This document shows, piece by piece, positions 1-9,692 of a stretch of 64,000 nt of DNA; positions within the stretch are counted from its first letter, which is position 1, and the number at the start of each line of letters is the position of its first letter. Source of the stretch: Bacteroidota bacterium. Lineage in GTDB: Bacteria; Bacteroidota; Bacteroidia; Chitinophagales; Chitinophagaceae. The notes beneath the pieces are model-generated. The model saw nothing but the letters and a program-made list of their open reading frames with translations. It made no database searches and was not told where the DNA came from. The translations under genes and the position numbers were made by a program. The DNA lies in assembly GCA_023386555.1 (NCBI GenBank), contig JAEWJK010000003.1, forward strand, positions 186,001-250,000, written 5' to 3'.

Positions 1-1365
1 GTACATGACCCTCGTAGTGGTGAGATACTGGAAAGCCATATTGGCTGGTACCATAACGTAATGAAGTTATTGCAGAACTGGTATTTTATACAGGCTGCTG
101 CAGTTAATCCGAGAGCAAGAAGTATGAAGTTTGATGATGACCTGATGGGAGAACTTATCCGTTTTGTATCATCTCATGAAGTAGGTCATACCATCGGTCT
201 TTTACATAACATGGGAAGCAGTAGCAGAACACCTGTTGACAGCTTACGAAATAAAAGATGGGTGGAAGAGCATGGACATACTGCTTCTATTATGGATTAT
301 GCCCGTTTTAACTATGTAGCACAGCCTGAAGATAACATTAACGAGAAAGGATTGTTCCCTAAGATCGGTGAATATGACATCTGGGCAATCAAATGGGGTT
401 ACGGATACATTCCTGGTAATACAGATGAAGAAAGAAAGAAGAACAGTGATAAGATGATCAGGGAAACCATTGCCAAAAATCCAAGAACATGGTTTGGCAC
501 TTATGAATTGGGCAATGATAATGACCCTCGCAGCCAGCGTGAAGATTTGAGTGATAACTCAGTTAAAGCAAGTGAATACGGCATCAAAAACCTTCAACGC
601 ATTTTAACCAACCTGGAAAAATGGACTGTACAACCAAACGAGATCAATGAAAGCCTGAGTGAAATGTATGGACAGTTAGTTGGTCAGTTCAATCGTTATA
701 TGGGTCATGTTACAACTAATGTTGGTGGTGTGTATGAAACATTCAGAACTGCTGAAGAAGGTGGTGCTATTTATGAAGTTGTTTCGAAAAGCAAACAAAA
801 AGAAGCTGTAAACTTTCTTCATAACCAGTTATTCGAAACACCAAAATGGCTGATCAATAAAGATATCTGGAATAGAATCAGCAATCCTGGTGAAGGGTCT
901 GATCCTGTTTCAAATGCTATGACTAATGGATTGAACAGTTTATTAAGCAATGACAGGTTAAATCGTTTACAGGTAAATGTTGAACGTTTTGGAACTGCCA
1001 ATGCGTACAGTGCAATTGAATTATTGAATGATGTACAAACAGGAATTTTCAGCGAATTGAGAAGCAAAAAAGCGATTGATATGTATCGTCGTGGATTGCA
1101 GAAGACTTTTGTTGAAAGGATGAATACAATACTAAATGGTACAGCCGCTCCTTCAGCAACACTAGGTGCTGGTTCTGTAATTTCCTTTGGTCCTGCTTCA
1201 ATGAATGTAAGCAGAACAGATCTTCCTGCTATTGCAAGAGCACAATTGTTGAAGTTGAAAGCACAGGTAGCTGCTGCCATTCCAACTACAACTGATGCTA
1301 TGAGCAAGATCCATTTACAGGACTTGCAGGAAAGGATCAACAGGGCTTTAGATCCTAATAAATAA
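1..1365 (+). CDS. Zinc-dependent metalloprotease (met-zincin, DUF5117/DUF4953 type), C-terminal part
   Basis: The reading frame is open from base 1, so the N-terminal part lies outside the window. The zincin motif HEVGHTIGLLHN (HExxHxxGxxH) is encoded at 175-210. It is followed about 30 residues later by SIMDYARFNYV, which fits a Met-turn. This arrangement, with an alpha-helical C-terminal half and no further catalytic domain, is typical of the large secreted or periplasmic Bacteroidota zinc proteases annotated DUF5117/DUF5118 with a DUF4953 met-zincin domain. The two His of HExxH and the third His would bind zinc and the Glu would be the general base. The substrate is unknown. A strong terminator follows 20 bp downstream, so the gene ends its transcript. 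Confidence 0.85.
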   Translation, partial: VHDPRSGEILESHIGWYHNVMKLLQNWYFIQAAAVNPRARSMKFDDDLMGELIRFVSSHEVGHTIGLLHNMGSSSRTPVDSLRNKRWVEEHGHTASIMDYARFNYVAQPEDNINEKGLFPKIGEYDIWAIKWGYGYIPGNTDEERKKNSDKMIRETIAKNPRTWFGTYELGNDNDPRSQREDLSDNSVKASEYGIKNLQRILTNLEKWTVQPNEINESLSEMYGQLVGQFNRYMGHVTTNVGGVYETFRTAEEGGAIYEVVSKSKQKEAVNFLHNQLFETPKWLINKDIWNRISNPGEGSDPVSNAMTNGLNSLLSNDRLNRLQVNVERFGTANAYSAIELLNDVQTGIFSELRSKKAIDMYRRGLQKTFVERMNTILNGTAAPSATLGAGSVISFGPASMNVSRTDLPAIARAQLLKLKAQVAAAIPTTTDAMSKIHLQDLQERINRALDPNK

Positions 1366-1384
1366 TTTTTTATCTATAGCTTTC

Positions 1385-1416
1385 AAAAGTCCTGCAGAAT
1401 TTGCAGGACTTTTTTA
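1385..1416 (+). terminator. Rho-independent terminator after the metalloprotease gene
   Basis: A perfect 12-bp stem (1385-1396 with 1402-1413) encloses the 5-nt loop GAATT and runs directly into a T-rich tail. Confidence 0.9.
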
Positions 1417-1426
1417 TTTTCAAGAG

Positions 1427-1840
1427 ATGAAGGTGTATCGTTCAAAGATCAGCTGGATAATCTACATGCCAATGCTGGCTTCATTCATTCCATTGATAGT
1501 AATATCAATTGTGGAAGATGTATGGTTTATGGGACTAGTTTTAATACCTGCTGTAGTATTTATTGCATATATCTTTCTTAAGACTAAATACACCATTACA
1601 ACAGATAGCTTAAAAGTAGAATGCGGTTTTCTTTTCAACCAACAAATAAAGATTGATAGCATCAGGCAGATAAAAGAAACCAATAACCCGATCAGTTCTC
1701 CGGCATTGTCATTAGACCGGCTTGAAATTAAGTTTGATAAATATGGTAGTGTGCTTGTCTCGCCAAAGGAGAAAACAGGTTTTATAGAACATCTTCAGCA
1801 AATTAATCCTGCAATAGAATTTGTTGCCAGGAGAAAATAA
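1427..1840 (+). CDS. Membrane-anchored bacterial PH domain protein (bPH_4-like)
   Basis: The protein has 137 aa. Two hydrophobic segments (about residues 10-27 and 33-51) form a membrane hairpin. The rest is a small beta-rich domain starting TKYTITTDSLKVECGF and containing SPALSLDRLEIKFDKYGSV and SPKEKTGFIEHLQQINP, the pattern of the bacterial PH-like family PF06713. The function of the family is not established. The gene lies between a terminator and a convergent permease gene; the two stop codons abut at 1840/1841 with no spacer. No clear Shine-Dalgarno is present, as usual for this phylum. Confidence 0.8.
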   Translation: MKVYRSKISWIIYMPMLASFIPLIVISIVEDVWFMGLVLIPAVVFIAYIFLKTKYTITTDSLKVECGFLFNQQIKIDSIRQIKETNNPISSPALSLDRLEIKFDKYGSVLVSPKEKTGFIEHLQQINPAIEFVARRK

Positions 1841-3112
1841 TTATTCGTAACGCAATGCCACAATAGGGCTGAGTTTAGAAGCTTTTATTGCAGGGTATAA
1901 ACCTGCCAGTAATCCGACAACTGTACAAATAACAATTCCCAATATTACCCAGAACCATGGTACAACAAAACCTGTATCCATTACCATGGTGAAGAGATTT
2001 CCGACAAGCACACCTAAAATAATTCCAAACAATGCTCCAAGTAAACTGATGATCACACTTTCTAACAAGAACTGCATTCGGACATTATTCTTCTTTCCCC
2101 CAAGTGCTTTTATCAATCCTACTTCTCTTGTTCTTTCGTTAACAGCAACCAGCATAATATTCATTAAACCAATGGCTGCACCAATCAGAGTAATTAAACC
2201 AATAGCACCGGCTGAGCCCTGAATGCTGCTTAACATACTAATAAACGTTTCTGCAAACTTGTCGCTCTTTTCAATTACAAAATTATCATCGTCTGTTGGT
2301 GTAAGTTTTCTTACAGATCTGAACACACTGGTTGTTTCACCAATGGCAGGATCCAATTGAGCTACATGATCAACCTTAACACCTATTAGAAAAGATGTGC
2401 TAGCTGTTGACATTCTACGTGCATTATTGTAAGAGGTGATGATCACATCATCCTGACGTAAAAAAGCACTGGAACCTTTACTGTTCAGCAAACCAATGAC
2501 TCTATATGGAACGCTTCCAATACGAATGATCTTATCGATGCTTTTTTCAGGATTTCTTCCAAACAATTTCGATGCTATATTACTTCCGATTAAACAAACA
2601 TTTCTACCAGATTGTATATCAAGATTGCTGAGGTTTCGTCCTCTTGCTATTGTATATCCGTTTACGTTGAGATAATTTTCATCTCCACCCCAAAGTGTAA
2701 CTTCAGGATTCGTTTCTTTCTCTTTATACCTGCAAACTAAATTTCCACCGCCACGTAAATAAATACTTACTGCAGCAGGATATTCGAAAGTTGATTTGAA
2801 TAATTCAGCCTGATCTTTAGTGATCCGTTTATCCATAATAGACTTACGTTCTTTTCTTCCCTTGACTGACTTAGTGGTATTACTTTCATTACCAAACCTA
2901 ACATTCCTTGACTCTTTGAAACGAATACTGAATGCATTAGCCCCCATGGTAGAGAAATTCTCGGTAAGGCTTTGGTTCATTGCTTCGATAGCTGTAATGA
3001 TACCAATGAGTGCCATGATACCAAATGCAATAATGGCAACAGTAATACCTGTACGAAGTTTATTACTTCTTACTGTACGGAAAGCGAGTGAGAATGTGTC
3101 TTTGGTGGTCAT
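1841..3112 (-). CDS. ABC transporter permease, MacB/FtsX type
   Basis: The protein has 423 aa with the MacB layout: a cytoplasmic start (TFSLAFRTVRSNKLRTGIT), one transmembrane helix at about 21-42, a large periplasmic MacB_PCD domain (about 45-285), then three C-terminal FtsX helices. The signature NERTREVGLIKALGGKK follows the second helix and LAGLYPAIKASKLSPIVALRYE is the conserved end. MacB-type permeases use ATP hydrolysis by a partner ATPase for mechanotransmission, exporting macrolides, peptides or lipoproteins with an adaptor. No ATPase or adaptor gene is adjacent, so the partner is elsewhere and the substrate cannot be told. Confidence 0.9.
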   Translation of the reverse strand: MTTKDTFSLAFRTVRSNKLRTGITVAIIAFGIMALIGIITAIEAMNQSLTENFSTMGANAFSIRFKESRNVRFGNESNTTKSVKGRKERKSIMDKRITKDQAELFKSTFEYPAAVSIYLRGGGNLVCRYKEKETNPEVTLWGGDENYLNVNGYTIARGRNLSNLDIQSGRNVCLIGSNIASKLFGRNPEKSIDKIIRIGSVPYRVIGLLNSKGSSAFLRQDDVIITSYNNARRMSTASTSFLIGVKVDHVAQLDPAIGETTSVFRSVRKLTPTDDDNFVIEKSDKFAETFISMLSSIQGSAGAIGLITLIGAAIGLMNIMLVAVNERTREVGLIKALGGKKNNVRMQFLLESVIISLLGALFGIILGVLVGNLFTMVMDTGFVVPWFWVILGIVICTVVGLLAGLYPAIKASKLSPIVALRYE

Positions 3113-3197
3113 TGAGGTATAAAGATAAACGGAAATTTGCTGTATCGGAATATCGATTTATAATTTGAAAGATTAACTTCAACATTCATTTTATGTT

Positions 3198-4415
3198 ATG
3201 AACACCAGGCCAATTATTATCCTGCTATTTCTGTTAGCAGGCTTGCAATGCACTCCACCGAAAAATACAAATAGTACTTCTGCAAAAAATGAGATAGTTA
3301 CAGGTGCAGAACAAACTCAACTGTATCTCTCATATGTAAAAGGAAAACGGATCGGTATATTGGGTAACCAGACAACCATTATCGGCAATACGCATCTTGT
3401 GGATACATTAAATTCTCTTGGAGTGGAGATTGTAAAAGTATTTGGTCCTGAACATGGCTTTCGTGGACAAGCAAGTGCAGGTGTTCATGTAAACGATGAA
3501 GTAGATAGTGCAACAGGAATTCCGGTTGTTTCGCTATATGGAAAGAAGAGAAAGCCATCGAAAGAAGACTTGTCGAATGTTGACCTGATGATCTTTGATG
3601 TACAGGATGTGGGTTGCAGATTTTATACTTATATTAATGTGTTAGCAGATGTAATGGAAGCCTGTGCAGAAAATGGTAAAGAGTTGCTGATACTTGATCG
3701 GCCGAACCCTAACGGTTATTTCGTTGATGGACCTGTGATGGATATGAAATTAGTTTCAGGTATTGGTAAGTTCCCTATTCCAATTACTCATGGAATGACG
3801 ATTGGTGAATTTGCACAGATGATTAATGGTGAAGGATGGCTGCCGAATAAATTAAAATGCAAGATCAAAATAATACCTGTAGCGAATTATGATCATGATA
3901 TGTATTATACCTTACCTGTAAAACCATCTCCGAATCTAAATACACAGCAATCGATCATGCTGTATCCTTCAACATGCATCTTTGAAGGAACGATCATTAA
4001 CTATGGACGTGGTACTTACTTTCCTTTTACCGTATTAGGTAATCCTTTGCTGAAGGATAAATATAGCTTCTCTTTTACCCCAACAAGTATCAAAGGAATG
4101 TCAGAAACACCTTTGTTCATGAATGAGGTTTGTTATGGAATTGACCTGAGAAATTATGATATCAATATTTTATTGAAGGAGAAAAAGATCAACATTCAAT
4201 GGATAAAAGAGTTGTATGCAGCCTATCCGCATAAAGAAAAATTCTTTGATCATACGCAAAGCAAAGAGATTGGTAATGTTGATTACAGAACAGGTGATTC
4301 AAACTTTAAAGAACAGATCAAAGCCGGAGTTTCTGAAGAAGAAATTAGAAAAAGCTGGGAACCTGGTTTGAGTAATTATAAAAAGATGCGATTGAAATAT
4401 CTGCTGTACAAATAA
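3198..4415 (+). CDS. namZ: DUF1343 lipoprotein, exo-beta-N-acetylmuramidase NamZ-like
   Basis: The protein has 405 aa. It starts with a signal peptide ending at a candidate lipoprotein Cys (LLAGLQC; Gln at -1 is not canonical). The body matches DUF1343: KVFGPEHGFRGQASAGVHV, IPVVSLYGKKRKP, DVQDVGCRFYTYI, DRPNPNGYFVDGPVMD and ITHGMTIGEFA. Members characterised in Tannerella forsythia and Bacillus subtilis (YbbC/NamZ) remove terminal MurNAc from peptidoglycan fragments. A role in cell-wall turnover or recycling at the outer face or in the periplasm is inferred; the two LD-carboxypeptidase genes at 38-40 kb would suit the same pathway. The gene is divergent from the MacB-like permease. Confidence 0.85.
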   Translation: MNTRPIIILLFLLAGLQCTPPKNTNSTSAKNEIVTGAEQTQLYLSYVKGKRIGILGNQTTIIGNTHLVDTLNSLGVEIVKVFGPEHGFRGQASAGVHVNDEVDSATGIPVVSLYGKKRKPSKEDLSNVDLMIFDVQDVGCRFYTYINVLADVMEACAENGKELLILDRPNPNGYFVDGPVMDMKLVSGIGKFPIPITHGMTIGEFAQMINGEGWLPNKLKCKIKIIPVANYDHDMYYTLPVKPSPNLNTQQSIMLYPSTCIFEGTIINYGRGTYFPFTVLGNPLLKDKYSFSFTPTSIKGMSETPLFMNEVCYGIDLRNYDINILLKEKKINIQWIKELYAAYPHKEKFFDHTQSKEIGNVDYRTGDSNFKEQIKAGVSEEEIRKSWEPGLSNYKKMRLKYLLYK

Positions 4416-4451
4416 TGATTCTGCGTTTCATTTGCTGAATAGAGAATCAAC

Positions 4452-4538
4452 CGTACAAGTGAGTACCTCAGTATTTTTGTTCTTGATTTTTGTTTCGGTG
4501 AATCTCGTTCCTCGATTTGACACAACGAAGCTTAATAG
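4452..4538 (+). repeat. Dispersed intergenic repeat, long form
   Basis: The copy begins CGTACAAGTGAGTACCTCAG and ends TCGATTTGACACAACGAAG then CTTAATAG. The same ends and the internal TCGGTGAATCTC recur at 24412-24500 with a variable centre. It fills the gap between namZ and nuoN, which holds nothing else I can name. Confidence 0.75.
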
Positions 4539-4560
4539 ATGCTCTATACTCTGCTCAATA

Positions 4561-5943
4561 CTAGAAATACAACCAGTTCAGTAACAGGTTAGGCATGATG
4601 CCAATTATTACAATTAATGCTGCCAATACAATCAATCCATAACGGAAAGATGGTTTGATCTCAGTAGTTTCCGGATTACCTTCTTTGAAATACATGGCCT
4701 GTATCACACGGAAGTAATAATAAGCACTGATGGCGGCAAATAATACAGCTACAATCACCAGCCACAAACCTGATTGTGTTTTAACCACAGCAGCCAGCAT
4801 AAAATATTTTGCCCAGAAACCTGCTGTCAATGGAATACCAACGAGTGAAAAAAGAAAAACAGTGTTCACTGCAGCCAATACTGGTTGTGTTCTACCAAGA
4901 CCATTGAAGCCTTCGAACGTAAGGTCTTTCATTTTTATAAGTATCGCAAAGATGCCGATGGTGGCAAGGCTATATGCGAAAGAATACAAAATGATACCCT
5001 CTTTCGACATTTCATTTGATGTGTAAAGTGCAAACATCATGAAGCCTGCCTGTGCAATACTGGAATATGCCAGCATTCTTTTTACACTCTGCTGGAATAT
5101 TGCTGTGATGTTACCAATGAACAATGTGCAGACAATTATCAATGCAATTACTAATTGCCATCCTTCACCAAGGTCTGGTGCTTTGGCTTCAAATAATTTT
5201 ATAAATCCAATGAAGATGGCAGCTTTTACAATCGTTGCCATGAAGGATGTAAATACTGTTGGCGCACCATCGTATACATCCGGTGTCCAGAAATGAAATG
5301 GCGCAGCAGACACTTTAAATGCCATGGCTGTGAGTATGAAAGCAAGTCCGATGATCTCCATTACTGACACAGGTAACGGACCAAACATTCCTACCGGCTT
5401 AATATCAATAATAAAACTTCCGGTAGCACCATACAACAATGCAATACCCATGAGCATTATTCCTGTAGAGAATGAACCCATCAGGAAATATTTCAATGCG
5501 GCTTCATTGCTCTTTAAATTTCTTTTATCGCTACCCGTTAATATATACAGGGGAATAGAAATGATCTCAATGCCAAGAAACAACAACAATAGGCTGTTGA
5601 AAGAAGTTACAATTCCAATACCACAGAGCACAAAGAAGATGAGAACGTGAAGGTCTGCTGTATTCTTGCCTATGTATTCAATATCTTTTCCCGAAAGTAA
5701 AACATACACAAGTGTAGATGCTATTGCGATGGTGTTAAAGAATAAACCAAACTTATCGAATCGCAACATATCTCTTGTATTGATATGTAGCAGGTGATAA
5801 CCTGATGTTTCAGCAATGTTCATGATGAGCAAGAACAGTAATCCGGCTACAGCAATATACTTGTATGCAGACACCTTTTTAACAAGGAAGCTGCTAAACA
5901 TCATCACCACACCAAGTAAAGCCGAAAATAAAATCGTATTCAT
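4561..5943 (-). CDS. nuoN: NADH-quinone oxidoreductase subunit N
   Basis: The protein has 460 aa and is hydrophobic throughout, consistent with the 14 helices of the antiporter-like NuoN. The conserved loop SAAPFHFWTPDVYDGAPT is followed by a Lys-containing helix, and VKRMLAYSSIAQAGFMM is the second hallmark. NuoN is one of three Mrp-like proton-pumping subunits in the membrane arm of complex I. It is the last gene of the nuo locus, 15 bp after nuoM. No T-rich terminator follows; the downstream gap is occupied by a dispersed repeat. Confidence 0.97.
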   Translation of the reverse strand: MNTILFSALLGVVMMFSSFLVKKVSAYKYIAVAGLLFLLIMNIAETSGYHLLHINTRDMLRFDKFGLFFNTIAIASTLVYVLLSGKDIEYIGKNTADLHVLIFFVLCGIGIVTSFNSLLLLFLGIEIISIPLYILTGSDKRNLKSNEAALKYFLMGSFSTGIMLMGIALLYGATGSFIIDIKPVGMFGPLPVSVMEIIGLAFILTAMAFKVSAAPFHFWTPDVYDGAPTVFTSFMATIVKAAIFIGFIKLFEAKAPDLGEGWQLVIALIIVCTLFIGNITAIFQQSVKRMLAYSSIAQAGFMMFALYTSNEMSKEGIILYSFAYSLATIGIFAILIKMKDLTFEGFNGLGRTQPVLAAVNTVFLFSLVGIPLTAGFWAKYFMLAAVVKTQSGLWLVIVAVLFAAISAYYYFRVIQAMYFKEGNPETTEIKPSFRYGLIVLAALIVIIGIMPNLLLNWLYF

Positions 5944-5958
5944 ACTGTCTTTAAAACT

Positions 5959-7398
5959 TTATTTAATCGCTGCCATTATTGCGTTTACCGAATCTTCTGT
6001 AAGCCTGATCATTGGTTGAGGATATACACCAAGCACAATGATCACAATTGCCAACACTATCAATACCCACTGAACATTTGTTTTTGCTTCACCAGCCTGT
6101 GCCGTTACCATATTAACCTCACCATAAAATATTTTCTGCACCATGTTCAAAGTATATACAGCAGCGAGGATGATACTGATACCTGCTATCGCCATTATCC
6201 ATACATTATACTGGAACAAACCATTGAACATTAGGAACTCACCAACAAATGCATTTGTGAGTGGTAAAGCCACATTTGCTACAGCCATGATCACAAATAG
6301 TATTGCCAGCACAGGTGCTTTTTGTGCAAGTCCGCCAAGCTGAGAAAATTTTCTTGTGCCGAGTTTACTTTCAATGGCATCTGCAACGATCCAAAGACCA
6401 ATTACGACAATACCATGATTGAACATTTGTATCATCACCCCTTGCAAACCAACTTTATTCTGTGCAAAGATGGCAGCACACATTAAACCAATGTGAGCGA
6501 TAGATGAATAAGCGATCAATCGTTTCATATCATCCTGCCTGATGGCAATCAATGATGCATATAACATTCCGATGACTGAAAAGATGATGATAAGCTGACT
6601 GTACTGATCCACTGCATTCGGGAATACCGGAACCAACCAACGTAATACAGCAAAGATTCCCATCTTCACCATAACACCACTCAACACCATTGTGGCTGCT
6701 GTGGGTGCCTGTTCGTAAGTATCGGGCTGCCAGGTATGAAAAGGAAACACCGGCATTTTAATAGCAAATGCAATGAAGAATAACCAGAAGATGAAAGACT
6801 CTTCACCCCTATTTAAATTCAAATCATAAAAAGCCTGTAATGCAAAAGATTGTTCCGGTGTTTTGTAATAGAGATATAAAACACCGATCAGCATTAATAA
6901 TGAACCGACGAAAGTGTACACGAAGAATTTGAATGTAACGGCGATTCTTCTTTCACCACCCCATTGAGAGCAAAGAAAATAGGCAGGTATTAAAGCCAGT
7001 TCCCAGAAGAAATAAAATAACAGCATATCGAATGAAAGGAATACACCCATCATCCCGGCTTGTGTTAATAATAACAAAGCGTAAAATGCTCCCGGATTCT
7101 GATAATGATTTTTGTAAGTAGCAGCGATGATCACAGGTAATGCTATTGCATTCAATAAGCAAAGTATTTGTCCCATTCCATCCAATCCAACTGAAAACCT
7201 GCTACCTAATGTTGGTAGCCATGCAGCATCGTAATGCAGATTCGTAGCCTGGTTATAAATGAATATTCCAGCAATGGATATAGCCAATGTTACCAGCGAT
7301 GACAGTAAAGCCCAGCCTTTTGCAGCTTTAGGATCTTTGATAAAAAAGCTGATCAAACCGCTCAATAAAGGAATTACTATCAGTAGAACCGGTATCAT
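5959..7398 (-). CDS. nuoM: NADH-quinone oxidoreductase subunit M
   Basis: The protein has 479 aa with about 14 transmembrane helices. NuoM hallmarks include the Glu-containing FWELALIPAYFL, AIKMPVFPFHTWQPDTYEQ, and MKRLIAYSSIAHIGLM. It forms one of the antiporter-like proton channels of complex I. It lies 2 bp after nuoL and 15 bp before nuoN, so the three large membrane subunits are tightly co-transcribed. Confidence 0.97.
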   Translation of the reverse strand: MIPVLLIVIPLLSGLISFFIKDPKAAKGWALLSSLVTLAISIAGIFIYNQATNLHYDAAWLPTLGSRFSVGLDGMGQILCLLNAIALPVIIAATYKNHYQNPGAFYALLLLTQAGMMGVFLSFDMLLFYFFWELALIPAYFLCSQWGGERRIAVTFKFFVYTFVGSLLMLIGVLYLYYKTPEQSFALQAFYDLNLNRGEESFIFWLFFIAFAIKMPVFPFHTWQPDTYEQAPTAATMVLSGVMVKMGIFAVLRWLVPVFPNAVDQYSQLIIIFSVIGMLYASLIAIRQDDMKRLIAYSSIAHIGLMCAAIFAQNKVGLQGVMIQMFNHGIVVIGLWIVADAIESKLGTRKFSQLGGLAQKAPVLAILFVIMAVANVALPLTNAFVGEFLMFNGLFQYNVWIMAIAGISIILAAVYTLNMVQKIFYGEVNMVTAQAGEAKTNVQWVLIVLAIVIIVLGVYPQPMIRLTEDSVNAIMAAIK

Positions 7399-7400
7399 AA

Positions 7401-9320
7401 TTAAAATAAACTTCTTAAAGCTGAAACAATAACTGTCTGCTCACGTAGAATGATAATGATCACGATCAGCGATAATACCATTACGAGAATATAACTTCCT
7501 ACTTGTCCGTTCTGAATTAATCTAACTTGTCTTGATGAATACTGGATCAATCTTCCTACTCCATTCACTGCACCATCCACAACAGATCTCTCAAACACAT
7601 CTTTAAAGAAACCTCCTATTGCATGTAAAGGTTTTACGATGATGTTATCGTACAATTCATCTACATACCATTTGTTCTCTAACACTTTTCCAAGTCCTTT
7701 GTTTTCTTCAAATATTTCTTTTTTACTGAACGATCTCCATGCAAATACAATCACAACTAAGATGATCGTTGTAACAACACCCATCATAATCCATTCTGTT
7801 GAATGTTCAAGATGATGAGCAGTTGTATATTCATTACTTGCGGCAAAGATTGGATCGAGGAAATTATCAAGCAGGTGAGCATTCTCTGCAAACAAAGCCG
7901 GAATACCTAAGAATCCACCGAATACAGAAAGTATCGCAAGAACAATTAATGGAATTGTAATAGCTGAAGGACTTTCATGCAAATGATGTTGTTGTTCGTA
8001 AGTGCCTCTGAACTTACCTAAGAAAGTAAGTGCATACAAACGGAACATATAAAATGCTGTCATCAGAGCACCTGCAACACCTATATAATAGAACAATGGA
8101 TTTGAGTTATACGCACCCACCAATATCTCATCTTTAGAAAAGAATCCTGAGAATGGCGGAACACCTGCAATTGCCAAACATCCCAGTAAGAAAGTGATAT
8201 GTGTGATCGGCATGTATTTTTTCAATCCACCCATTCTTCTGATATCCTGCTCATGGTGCATGGCATGAATAACAGAACCGGCACCGAGGAATAACAATGC
8301 TTTAAAGAAGGCATGTGTCATTACATGAAAAACTGCTCCTGTATATGCACCAACACCCAAACCGAGGAACATATATCCTAGTTGACTTACTGTAGAATAA
8401 GCCAATACTTTTTTAATATCATTTTGCTTCAATGCAATTGTTGCAGCAAAGATGGCAGTGGCTAAACCAACTATTGCAACGATCTCTGAAGTATAAGGAG
8501 CAATGGTATACATGATATTGCTTCGTGCTATCATGTAAATACCAGCTGTTACCATTGTTGCAGCATGGATCAAAGCAGAAACCGGAGTTGGACCAGCCAT
8601 AGCATCCGGTAACCAGGTATATAAAGGAAGCTGTGCACTTTTACCCATTGCTCCAACAAAAAGCAACATGGTGATTGCAGTAAGCTCTGTAGAACTGAAC
8701 TGATCTACTGCAGCAAACACATCAACGTAAGTAGCCGTACCAACTTTAGCCAATATCCAGAAAATAGCGATGAGGAATCCAAGGTCACCAATACGGTTCA
8801 TTACAAATGCTTTCTTAGCTGCATAGTTGTAATTATTATTCTTGAACCAATATCCAATCAATAAATAAGAACAAAGACCAACACCTTCCCAACCAATGAA
8901 CATGATAACGAAATTGGCACCCATTACCAATAACAACATTGAGAAGACAAACAAATTCAGATAAGCAAAATACCGGGCAAAATGTTCCGGTTTTTCTTCA
9001 TGCATGTAAGCTGTAGAATATACATGAATTAAAAAACCAACACCGGTGATAACGAGTAAGAATAAAGACGAAAGCTGATCTACCTGGAATGCAAAAGGAA
9101 TTCTGAACGCTTCTATATTGATGAAGTCAAAATAATTCGCAACAATGCCACCATTATTCTTAACGTGAAGGAATAATACAACACTTAATGCGAAAGCAGC
9201 CAGTATCACTCCACTTCCAATAATGCCTGTCATTGATTTACTCAACGACTTTCTGAACAAGCCATTGATCAAAAAACCAATGAAGGGAAGTAGTGGTACT
9301 AATAAGATCAAATTGTTCAT
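7401..9320 (-). CDS. nuoL: NADH-quinone oxidoreductase subunit L
   Basis: The protein has 639 aa, the usual NuoL length, with about 16 helices including the C-terminal lateral helix region. Motifs are FIGWEGVGLCSYLLIGYW, KSAQLPLYTWLPDAMAGPTP and IKKVLAYSTVSQLGYM. NuoL is the distal antiporter-like proton-pumping subunit. The C-terminal part (KWYVDELYDNIIVKPLHAIG onwards) fits the lateral amphipathic helix and final membrane anchor. The 34-bp gap to nuoK is made of a heptamer tract. Confidence 0.97.
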   Translation of the reverse strand: MNNLILLVPLLPFIGFLINGLFRKSLSKSMTGIIGSGVILAAFALSVVLFLHVKNNGGIVANYFDFINIEAFRIPFAFQVDQLSSLFLLVITGVGFLIHVYSTAYMHEEKPEHFARYFAYLNLFVFSMLLLVMGANFVIMFIGWEGVGLCSYLLIGYWFKNNNYNYAAKKAFVMNRIGDLGFLIAIFWILAKVGTATYVDVFAAVDQFSSTELTAITMLLFVGAMGKSAQLPLYTWLPDAMAGPTPVSALIHAATMVTAGIYMIARSNIMYTIAPYTSEIVAIVGLATAIFAATIALKQNDIKKVLAYSTVSQLGYMFLGLGVGAYTGAVFHVMTHAFFKALLFLGAGSVIHAMHHEQDIRRMGGLKKYMPITHITFLLGCLAIAGVPPFSGFFSKDEILVGAYNSNPLFYYIGVAGALMTAFYMFRLYALTFLGKFRGTYEQQHHLHESPSAITIPLIVLAILSVFGGFLGIPALFAENAHLLDNFLDPIFAASNEYTTAHHLEHSTEWIMMGVVTTIILVVIVFAWRSFSKKEIFEENKGLGKVLENKWYVDELYDNIIVKPLHAIGGFFKDVFERSVVDGAVNGVGRLIQYSSRQVRLIQNGQVGSYILVMVLSLIVIIIILREQTVIVSALRSLF

Positions 9321-9323
9321 ATC

Positions 9324-9358
9324 AGCTATGAGCCTTTAGCTATAAGCTAAAAGCTTAG
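9324..9358. repeat. Heptamer tract between nuoL and nuoK
   Basis: Five consecutive 7-mers share the start AGC: AGCTATG, AGCCTTT, AGCTATA, AGCTAAA, AGCTTAG. The register is exact, and the last unit contains the nuoK stop codon (minus strand). Confidence 0.75.
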
Positions 9359-9690
9359 TTTTTTAATCTATTCAAAAAGTTTATATCAACCGAATGTACA
9401 TTCCTGAACATCATTACGATTATCGCCAATCCAACACTAACCTCTGCTGCAGCCACGACCATGATAAAAAATACAAATATCTGCCCATCAATTCCAGCTG
9501 TTGAGGCAGCATCTAATGATAAAGCTGCACCGTGATGCATCTTTGAAAAAGCGACCAGTAACAAGTTCACAGCATTCAACATTAACTCAACACACATAAA
9601 TACGATGATCGCATTGCGACGAGTTAACACACCAACTACACCAATGCAAAACAGCGTAGCAGCAAGAATAATATAATAATGAATCGGCAT
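9355..9690 (-). CDS. nuoK: NADH-quinone oxidoreductase subunit K
   Basis: The protein has 111 aa and three hydrophobic segments, as usual for NuoK (ND4L). The conserved membrane glutamates are visible in MCVELMLNAVNLLLVAF and in MVVAAAEVSVGLAIIV. NuoK links the quinone site region to the antiporter-like subunits. It is 2 bp downstream of nuoJ. Its stop codon lies inside a heptamer repeat tract, so the 3' end may have been reshaped by that tract. Confidence 0.97.
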   Translation of the reverse strand: MPIHYYIILAATLFCIGVVGVLTRRNAIIVFMCVELMLNAVNLLLVAFSKMHHGAALSLDAASTAGIDGQIFVFFIMVVAAAEVSVGLAIIVMMFRNVHSVDINFLNRLKN

Positions 9691-9692
9691 AA

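Noticed and set aside
819..1340. 173-aa antisense ORF opposite the metalloprotease gene
   Set aside because: It lies entirely within a coding region supported by the zincin motif and has no family pattern; it is a frame shadow.
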